Source of the DNA: JAWOGN01 sp046496815
GTDB lineage: Bacteria; Desulfobacterota; DSM-4660; Desulfatiglandales; Desulfatiglandaceae
Assembly: GCA_046496815.1 (NCBI GenBank)
Contig: JAWOGN010000030.1
Coordinates: 1 to 11,524 of the forward strand
Reading direction: 5' to 3'
DNA: 11,524 bases
Shown here: positions 6,860 to 11,524 of the stretch, in pieces
How positions within the stretch are numbered: the first letter of the stretch is position 1
Layout: each line of letters opens with the position of its first letter
Made by a program: the position numbers and the translations under genes
The notes under the pieces: model-generated
Told to the model about the DNA's origin: nothing
The model's database searches: none
Seen by the model: only the letters and a program-made list of their open reading frames with translations

Positions 6860-9185
6860 AGTCCTCTCCGAAAAGCTTTTCATCCAGTGATTTTGTCTTT
6901 TCATAGCTGACCTTGGCCCGTTTGAGCCTGGTGCCCAGCCTGTTAAAGGCTTTCTCCCTGTCTCCTCCGGGGCCTGAATCGAGCCATATTTCATAGACGG
7001 TGTCGGAAAAATCATGCTCTCCCTCGATCCGGCCTAAAATCATATCGATTTCTCCGATCACCATCTCGAACATATTGATTTTTTTGTCGAGCAGTTCAAG
7101 AATGTAATCCTCAATGCTCCCTGCGGCGCACAGGTTGTCGATGATCACTTCGTTTTCCTGCCCGATCCGATGAAGCCGGCCGATTCGCTGCTCGATCTTC
7201 ATGGGGTTCCAGGGGAGATCATAATTGATCATCCTGTGGCAGAATTGAAGGTTACGCCCTTCTCCCCCGATTTCAGTGGTTAGAAGGACGTTTTTTTCTT
7301 CCCTGAAGCGCCCGATCTGTTCTTCTTTCATCCGGTTGTCCAGACCACCGTGAAAAAGGGAATGAGGGATCTCGTGCCGGGCCAGAAATTCAGACACGTG
7401 ATCCAGCGTGCCGAGATACTTGACGAAAATGATCTTCTTGGCCGGGGATTCCTTGATGATTTTGAGAAGCGTTGCATTTTTACTCCCCTCATCAAGGCTA
7501 CGGCACATGTTGCGGATGGCCCGGATCTCCCTTTCATGGGGAATGAGCGTATCGCCTTTACCAAGTATTTTCTCCAGGGTGAGGCTCACGGCACGCGGAG
7601 AGGACCCGGCTTCTTCCAGGAGGGTTTTAAGTAGGAGTCGTTGACCATAGCCGCCGGTTGCCGCGATATCTTTCACCATGGCCGATATTTTTTCATAGAG
7701 GTCGATCTCGAGGGGAAGCGGCGATACCCTTATGGTCCGGGCAAATCGGGGAGGGATATCCACCCGGGCCAGGGCCCGCGTATTGCGTATCATGACCTGG
7801 CCGAGAAGCGTCCTGAGCTTGTCCCGGTTTTTCGGGTCCGTAGGGTCGCCCCGGGTCATGAACTCTTTGCGGAAATCGGAAGCTGTTTTTAACTGGCCCG
7901 GCTTAAGAAGGGTGACCAGGTTGTAAATCTCCATCAGGTTGTTTTCCACCGGTGTAGCGGTTAACAAAAGCAGAAATCTCTTTTTAAGGGCGTTGACAAG
8001 TTTCCAGTTGAGGGTGTTTCGGTTTTTGAGGTGGTGCCCCTCATCCACGATCACCATGTCGTATTCGCTTTCGGTCACCAGCGGAAAATTCTTCTTTGAC
8101 TTGGCGATGTTAATGGAAGACAGGATAAAGGGTTTTTTCCAGAAGGAGGCTTCGTCCATCCGGTAATCCGGATCATTGGTTGATGGGAATTCGAGATCGA
8201 ATTTGGAGCGAAGCTCCTCCTGCCATTGACTCACAAGCGGCGTGGGGGTCAATATCAGGGCGCTTTTTACCATGCCGCGCTGGATGTATTCTTTGAGCAC
8301 TATGAGTGCTTCTATGGTTTTGCCGAGACCCACTTCGTCGGCGAGAAGCGCCCTTCCCCTGAAGCCCTTCAGGATCTTCCGGACGGTCTCCTCCTGGTAC
8401 CAGAAGGAACGGACCTCTCGTAGAGAATGGAGAGAGATAAGATTTTCGAAAGTCTCCCTGAACCGGACCTGCTGCGCCTCGATGGCCAGTTCATATTTCT
8501 CAGGGGATGCGAAGATACCGTTCAAGAAGACTTCTTCAAACGGTTGCGCATCCACCTCGAAGGATATGCCAATCTCCGGCAGAGGGACGCTTTTTTTGGA
8601 CGGATCGGAAGAAGATGGTTTTGCGGCAGGAGGCCTTTTTTGTTCCGCCTTCTTTTCAGGGGAGGGCGGGCTGTCTTTTTTTTGCCGTTTTGCCCGGATA
8701 GTTTCACCGGCTTCGACTTGAAACCGGCAATACTTTTGCTCCTGGGTGAGAGACGTCTTAAGGGTTCTTTTGTTGCGGACTTTCATTTGGGGAATAAGCG
8801 GAAGGGTCTTATTGATAAGTTCCAGGGCTTGTTCGTACTTTTTGTCCAGTCTCAAGAGGGTACACAGGTTCGGCATCATTTCAAGGGGCAACACCCCCAT
8901 GGACTTCAGGTTGAGAAGGGCTTTCAATTCCACATCACGTCTTCCCATCTCATGGCCGAGGTCTGCCAGGGCTGTTACATAAGTCTCATTGGACGCATCA
9001 AGCCTTAAGGCCCTTTCCATAAAGCCCAATGCCTTATCCAGCTTTCCAGTATCCCAATACCAGGTTGCTTCATAAAACAGAAAATCCGCTTTATCCCTTT
9101 TTGCGGCATGATCCAGTTTCCGACGGCGATCTCTCAGCTTTTTATCTCTCTTGGTTTTTCTTTTCTGGGTTTTTACAGGGGGCAT
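6849..9185 (-). CDS. SNF2/HepA-type helicase with N-terminal TPR region (778 aa)
   Basis: This is a superfamily 2 ATPase of the SNF2/RapA class that would translocate on double-stranded nucleic acid. Domains in order: a very basic N terminus (1-32), TPR-like helical repeats (about 34-130), a Lys/Pro/Ser-rich linker (about 163-202), and the helicase core from ~255. Motifs: I DEVGLGKT (283-290), Ia LTPTPLVSQW (312-321), II DEGHH (381-385, variant of DEAH/DEXH), III LTATP (408-412), V TTEIGGEGRNLQ (636-647), VI QRIGRLHRIGQ (666-676). The region after motif VI (IEDYILELLDKKINMFEMVIGEID) is like that of the HepA/YqhH group. All catalytic motifs look intact. The TPR part suggests protein partners, presumably including the coupled zinc-finger protein. 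A role in remodelling RNA polymerase, as RapA does, or another protein-DNA complex is plausible but unproven. ATG 9185 has no good Shine-Dalgarno (AGAGG is 14 bases away), but a stop four codons upstream leaves no better choice. Confidence 0.92.
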   Translation of the reverse strand: MPPVKTQKRKTKRDKKLRDRRRKLDHAAKRDKADFLFYEATWYWDTGKLDKALGFMERALRLDASNETYVTALADLGHEMGRRDVELKALLNLKSMGVLPLEMMPNLCTLLRLDKKYEQALELINKTLPLIPQMKVRNKRTLKTSLTQEQKYCRFQVEAGETIRAKRQKKDSPPSPEKKAEQKRPPAAKPSSSDPSKKSVPLPEIGISFEVDAQPFEEVFLNGIFASPEKYELAIEAQQVRFRETFENLISLHSLREVRSFWYQEETVRKILKGFRGRALLADEVGLGKTIEALIVLKEYIQRGMVKSALILTPTPLVSQWQEELRSKFDLEFPSTNDPDYRMDEASFWKKPFILSSINIAKSKKNFPLVTESEYDMVIVDEGHHLKNRNTLNWKLVNALKKRFLLLLTATPVENNLMEIYNLVTLLKPGQLKTASDFRKEFMTRGDPTDPKNRDKLRTLLGQVMIRNTRALARVDIPPRFARTIRVSPLPLEIDLYEKISAMVKDIAATGGYGQRLLLKTLLEEAGSSPRAVSLTLEKILGKGDTLIPHEREIRAIRNMCRSLDEGSKNATLLKIIKESPAKKIIFVKYLGTLDHVSEFLARHEIPHSLFHGGLDNRMKEEQIGRFREEKNVLLTTEIGGEGRNLQFCHRMINYDLPWNPMKIEQRIGRLHRIGQENEVIIDNLCAAGSIEDYILELLDKKINMFEMVIGEIDMILGRIEGEHDFSDTVYEIWLDSGPGGDREKAFNRLGTRLKRAKVSYEKTKSLDEKLFGEDYEL

Positions 9186-9219
9186 GGCAAAGATTCAAAC
9201 CTCTTGGGCGATAATTCAT

Positions 9220-9248
9220 CTATTATGCACATCGTTCTGATTTGTAAA
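9220..9248 (-). promoter_or_regulatory. Sigma70-like promoter for the helicase operon
   Basis: On the minus strand TTTACA (9248-9243) and TAATAG (9225-9220) are spaced by 17 bases, giving a plausible -35/-10 pair 35 bases upstream of the helicase ATG. This would make the helicase and its partner a two-gene unit separate from the small membrane-protein genes behind it. Confidence 0.45.
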
Positions 9249-9314
9249 GAAAACAGCAGACGACACCGGCGTTTTTTGCATGGTTTTAACAGACGGCGAA
9301 ATGTACCATCTACC

Positions 9315-9674
9315 TTAGTCGACCAGCGCTTTCAATATTTGAATCATCAACCATCCCCCCGTTACGATCCCCACGAGTGAACCGAGAGGAATCATAATCC
9401 AAAGGAAAATCTTCTCTGAAAAAGTTGCAATGGTGACGAGTGCGGGCACATCCCAGTTTGTCAGAAGCGACAAGAAAAGCGTCACACCGATCAGCGCGAC
9501 CAAAAAAATGTACTTGTTCCCCTTATAGAGAAACCGTAAAACATGTCCGATTGCCCCCAAAAAGATCATCAGTCCAAAAATGCCGGTTGAAAGGCCCACG
9601 ATAACAAACGGCCAACAAACCCAACTGTCCGGTGACGTATGACCAAGCGCTTTCAAAAATTCAAGTAGGCCCAT
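9315..9674 (-). CDS. Small membrane protein with three predicted helices (119 aa)
   Basis: A short polytopic membrane protein. Hydrophobic segments lie near residues 20-42 (VCWPFVIVGLSTGIFGLMIF), 53-73 (NKYIFLVALIGVTLFLSLL) and 88-113 (KIFLWIMIPLGSLVGIVTGG), with few charges outside them. I do not recognise the family, and no catalytic or metal motif is visible. ATG 9674 has GAGGT eight bases upstream. It follows the zinc-ribbon membrane gene on the same strand after a 140-base gap and lies 129 bases before the helicase gene, which seems to have its own promoter. Co-function with either neighbour is only suggested by strand and closeness. Confidence 0.7.
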   Translation of the reverse strand: MGLLEFLKALGHTSPDSWVCWPFVIVGLSTGIFGLMIFLGAIGHVLRFLYKGNKYIFLVALIGVTLFLSLLTNWDVPALVTIATFSEKIFLWIMIPLGSLVGIVTGGWLMIQILKALVD

Positions 9675-9780
9675 TCACAGTACCTCGCCTGTAAGGCATC
9701 TCCATCGAAATCCCAAACACCGCATTCAGGACCCTTCTGCTTCCCCAACGGCCCCTGTTGTTCTGCTCACGAGTTCTTTC

Positions 9781-9805
9781 AAAAATCTAAATTGTTACGA
9801 TTTTT
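9781..9805 (-). terminator. AT-rich hairpin with T-run after the zinc-ribbon gene
   Basis: AAAAATC (9781-9787) and GATTTTT (9799-9805) form a 7-bp stem around an 11-base loop, ten bases beyond the stop of the zinc-ribbon gene. On the minus strand the 3' arm ends in five T residues. The stem is AT-rich and weak, so termination would be partial at best. Confidence 0.3.
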
Positions 9806-9814
9806 TCAAATCCA

Positions 9815-10201
9815 CTAAGAGCCGGACATGAACCTCATGGTCGCATCCAGAAATCGGACCAAGAACCATGCGGCTGCCGTTCCCAAACCGACAAGCAGGA
9901 TAAACATCGGAAGCATCGCTAAACCGAGCTTATAAGCCAGCTCGGCCAGGGGCAAAACCGGCATTTGGATATCGGTTACAGTGAAATTTCGATCGGAAAC
10001 CTGATATGAGATTTTTTCCAATAGTTTGTAGATTTTTGCATCGGTATCCAGAGGTTCGGTGAGTTCGATCGGCTCATCGAGAGATCCCGTATTTTCCAGA
10101 ACCGGCTCTCTGCTAAAGGCCAATCCACAGTTCTCACAGGTGAAACGTGTCGGACTATTTTCCGCTCCACATTCCGGACATGAAATCACCGGATCCGCCA
10201 T
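9815..10201 (-). CDS. Zinc-ribbon membrane protein (128 aa)
   Basis: The N terminus holds a four-cysteine zinc ribbon, CPEC at 8-11 and CENC at 22-25, 10 residues apart (C8, C11, C22, C25). An acidic linker follows, then one strong membrane helix at about 92-117 (LGLAMLPMFILLVGLGTAAAW), with a short tail containing RFLDATMRFM. This is a common bacterial layout: a cytoplasmic zinc ribbon tethered to the membrane, with no firm function. ATG 10201 follows GGGGGAG at about eight bases, a strong ribosome binding site. It is the first gene of a possible minus-strand group with the 119-residue membrane protein. I do not recognise the exact family. Confidence 0.75.
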   Translation of the reverse strand: MADPVISCPECGAENSPTRFTCENCGLAFSREPVLENTGSLDEPIELTEPLDTDAKIYKLLEKISYQVSDRNFTVTDIQMPVLPLAELAYKLGLAMLPMFILLVGLGTAAAWFLVRFLDATMRFMSGS

Positions 10202-10227
10202 GGTCGTTCTCCCCCTTTCTTGCGTCG

Positions 10228-10241
10228 GTCTCTTGAGAGAC
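10228..10241. promoter_or_regulatory. Short dyad upstream of the zinc-ribbon gene
   Basis: GTCTCT (10228-10233), TG, AGAGAC (10236-10241) is a perfect 6-bp inverted repeat about 27-40 bases before the ATG at 10201. It could be an operator or a small hairpin in the leader. There is no independent evidence for either. Confidence 0.25.
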
Positions 10242-10823
10242 GGATTTCACAACTTGAACCAGTTCCAAATTCAATCTTCAGGTTCAGTCGACTTCACGTT
10301 ATTCCTTTGACAGTAAATCCGATGGGAGTGTTTTCTTTCGGTCCATAAAACGACCGTTTCATGAAAAGGCTCAATCGGTGCCCATCAACCCATTTTCCCG
10401 TATCAAGCGAAAAACAAAAACGAACGATCTTCGGGGACGCCCCCTTTCGGTAAAACGGACCCCATGGAAGTATTTAAAAAGTCAAGCATATGTAAAATGG
10501 GAATGCAAGTTTCTTGTTGTTTTATGGGGAGGTAGCAAAAAAAAAGATCCGAAAACACGGTATTGCCGGATGGGGCAACAATAGGGTCATCCTTGACATC
10601 TTGTGTCGCAGTTGATTGCGTTAACTCATGAATTCAGGGGTACTTTGGCGGACTGCTGTTGCCTTTTTGTCCGCCGTGCGGTATTGATTTCTCATGGGAC
10701 GTGAAGCGGGACGGAACCCTGCTGTTTTGCTGTTTGGGCAAAGCGAAGCGATTATAGGCATCCACCATGGCTATTGATAGCGGCGATTTGATTCCGGAAT
10801 AATCCTGGAAAAGAGGAGAGAGG
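10242..10823. other. Intergenic interval between divergent genes
   Basis: About 580 bases hold no gene I can support. An open + strand frame at 10378-10584 (GTG start, 68 codons) has no ribosome binding site and low-complexity basic content. A TTGACA at 10593-10598 has no good partner -10 box. A 7-bp inverted repeat at 10647-10675 is listed separately. A 12-codon ATG ORF (10767-10802) ends shortly before the thioesterase ribosome binding site and could be a leader peptide, but nothing else supports that. Confidence 0.45.
10647..10675. repeat. Inverted repeat, 7-bp arms
   Basis: GGCGGAC (10647-10653) and GTCCGCC (10669-10675) are perfect complements around a 15-base loop that includes CCTTTTT. 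It lies about 150 bases upstream of the thioesterase gene. The T-run is inside the loop, not after the stem, so it is not a standard terminator. It may be a protein binding site or an RNA structure. Confidence 0.4.
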
Positions 10824-11207
10824 ATGGATATACTTACTCACACGGAGATCGATCAAGCGCTCTGCGGAAAACCAAGCACCCTCGGCGAGGGTTTAAGCAG
10901 CGTCGAGCTTCGCCCCGATACGCGAATGGCGGTTGATGAATCGGGGCTTGTTCACGGAGGTTTTATTTTTGGTCTTGCGGACTACGCAGCGATGATCGCC
11001 GTGAATCACCCCAATGTGGTGCTTGGCGCCGCGGATGTGAAATTTCTAAACCCGGTCAGGACACATGAGTCCGTTGTCGCGGAGGCAACCGTGACGGCAA
11101 AAGAGGGAAAAAAGCAGAAGGTTTCCGTGGTAGTCAAGGGTGAGAAGGGGATTGTTTTCAAAGGTCGGTTCACCTGCTTCACACCGGATAAACATGTTTT
11201 GAGCTGA
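10824..11207 (+). CDS. PaaI-type hotdog-fold thioesterase (127 aa)
   Basis: Length and motifs fit the small hotdog acyl-CoA thioesterases of the PaaI group. The signature is VHGGFIFGLADYA (residues 43-55): HGG binds the thioester region and D53 matches the catalytic Asp of the HGG-x(6)-AD pattern. GAADVKFLNPV (68-78) follows as the next strand and YVKF-type element, and the C-terminal beta strands are complete. It would hydrolyse an acyl-CoA or other acyl thioester in the cytoplasm. The substrate cannot be read from sequence; aromatic or short-chain acyl-CoA is typical of the group. ATG 10824 has AGAGGAG (10812-10818) five bases upstream. No pathway genes flank it, so it is probably a stand-alone housekeeping or detoxifying thioesterase. 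Confidence 0.85.
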   Translation: MDILTHTEIDQALCGKPSTLGEGLSSVELRPDTRMAVDESGLVHGGFIFGLADYAAMIAVNHPNVVLGAADVKFLNPVRTHESVVAEATVTAKEGKKQKVSVVVKGEKGIVFKGRFTCFTPDKHVLS

Positions 11208-11288
11208 AGGGCATTTATCGGACGATTCCGGAGGCGCTTGTGAATTGTTTTGTACCCAACCAACCCGGGAACACTGCTCGGGAAGACC

Positions 11289-11306
11289 ATGCAGAACCCG
11301 CTGCAT
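11289..11306 (+). promoter_or_regulatory. Hairpin just upstream of the last gene's ribosome binding site
   Basis: ATGCAG (11289-11294) and CTGCAT (11301-11306) form a perfect 6-bp stem with loop AACCCG. It ends two bases before the AAGGAG ribosome binding site at 11309. It could affect translation of the GTG-start gene or be a weak terminator-like structure after the thioesterase gene, though no T-run follows. Confidence 0.3.
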
Positions 11307-11322
11307 CTAAGGAGAGTTACCC

Positions 11323-11524
11323 GTGAAATATAGCGCATATACCCCGACAAAAGTGCTTCAGCTTTTTCTCTCGATTATGTTTTCATTTATCTACCGAAAC
11401 GGGGACAGGGGAAAAACAGGCTGCGCTGTTTATGTGCTGTTTCATACACTCCTTATTCTCTCGGTTTTCGAAGTTGGTTGCTCGCGTGTGGTGAAGGCGG
11501 AATCGAATCGAGGGACTTTGCCCG
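11323..11524 (+). CDS. Start of an exported or lipoprotein-like protein, cut by the window edge
   Basis: GTG at 11323 has AAGGAG (11309-11314) eight bases upstream, and the frame stays open to the window end (67 codons). The N terminus has two hydrophobic stretches: VLQLFLSIMFSFIY (11-24) and, after a basic hydrophilic stretch, CAVYVLFHTLLILSVFEVGCS (37-57). The second ends at a Cys (56) in the context FEVGC, a lipobox-like site, although Glu at -3 is unusual. This suggests a membrane-anchored or lipoprotein product whose mature part begins CSRVVKAESN. A later ATG (codon 19) is possible but has no ribosome binding site. Family cannot be told from so short a stretch. Confidence 0.55.
   Translation, partial: MKYSAYTPTKVLQLFLSIMFSFIYRNGDRGKTGCAVYVLFHTLLILSVFEVGCSRVVKAESNRGTLP

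Noticed and set aside
6849..9185. Known defence-system helicase (DISARM DrmD, Zorya ZorD or similar)
   Set aside because: The SNF2 motor is generic. No methylase, nuclease, Zor or Drm partner genes are present, and the TPR N terminus plus zinc-finger partner does not match those systems.
10378..10584. 68-codon + strand open frame
   Set aside because: GTG start without a Shine-Dalgarno, and a basic product with poly-Lys from an A-run. No homology seen.
1..11524. tRNA, rRNA, CRISPR array, insertion sequence or retroelement
   Set aside because: No T-arm-like motif with an acceptor stem, no regularly spaced repeats and no transposase or reverse transcriptase motif were seen on either strand.

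Overview
The window looks like a chromosomal stretch from a mid-GC Gram-negative anaerobe. A sulfate-reducer-type Desulfobacterota member is my best guess, from the mix of a stand-alone MetE-core protein, a FeoB-associated-type Cys-rich peptide and an S23-like four-helix-bundle remnant. There is no rRNA, tRNA or other phylogenetic marker, so the assignment is weak. No tRNA, rRNA, CRISPR array, transposase or integrase was seen.

Layout. Positions 1-1193 are gene-poor: a strong terminator closes something upstream of the window, a 55-codon ORF lies at 398-565, and a REP-like hairpin sits just before the first large gene. From 1194 to 3695 (+) lies an 833-residue protein with a protein-kinase-like N-terminal half and a multi-pass membrane C-terminal half. 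A 55-residue FeoB-associated-type membrane peptide (3776-3943, -) stands divergent from a MetE-core methyltransferase (4219-5259, +). The methyltransferase has a good promoter, a structured leader and a Shine-Dalgarno site that points to an unusual AUA start. Positions 5260-5797 hold no intact gene, but they contain a frameshifted, truncated relic of a four-helix-bundle (S23-like) gene.

Positions 5798-9185 (-) are a two-gene operon: a TPR-SNF2 helicase whose last codons overlap the start of a 353-residue protein ending in a Cys-rich zinc-finger-like module. The pair is translationally coupled and is the clearest candidate here for an uncharacterised functional unit. It is followed on the same strand by two small membrane proteins, one of which carries an N-terminal zinc ribbon. 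A 620-bp gap containing a 7-bp inverted repeat precedes a PaaI-type hotdog thioesterase (10824-11207, +). The window ends inside a new + strand gene (11323 onward) with a signal-peptide-like N terminus.

Most genes look like independent transcription units. The only tight coupling is between the helicase and its zinc-finger partner. The two features most worth follow-up are that pair and the apparently catalytically degenerate kinase-like membrane protein.
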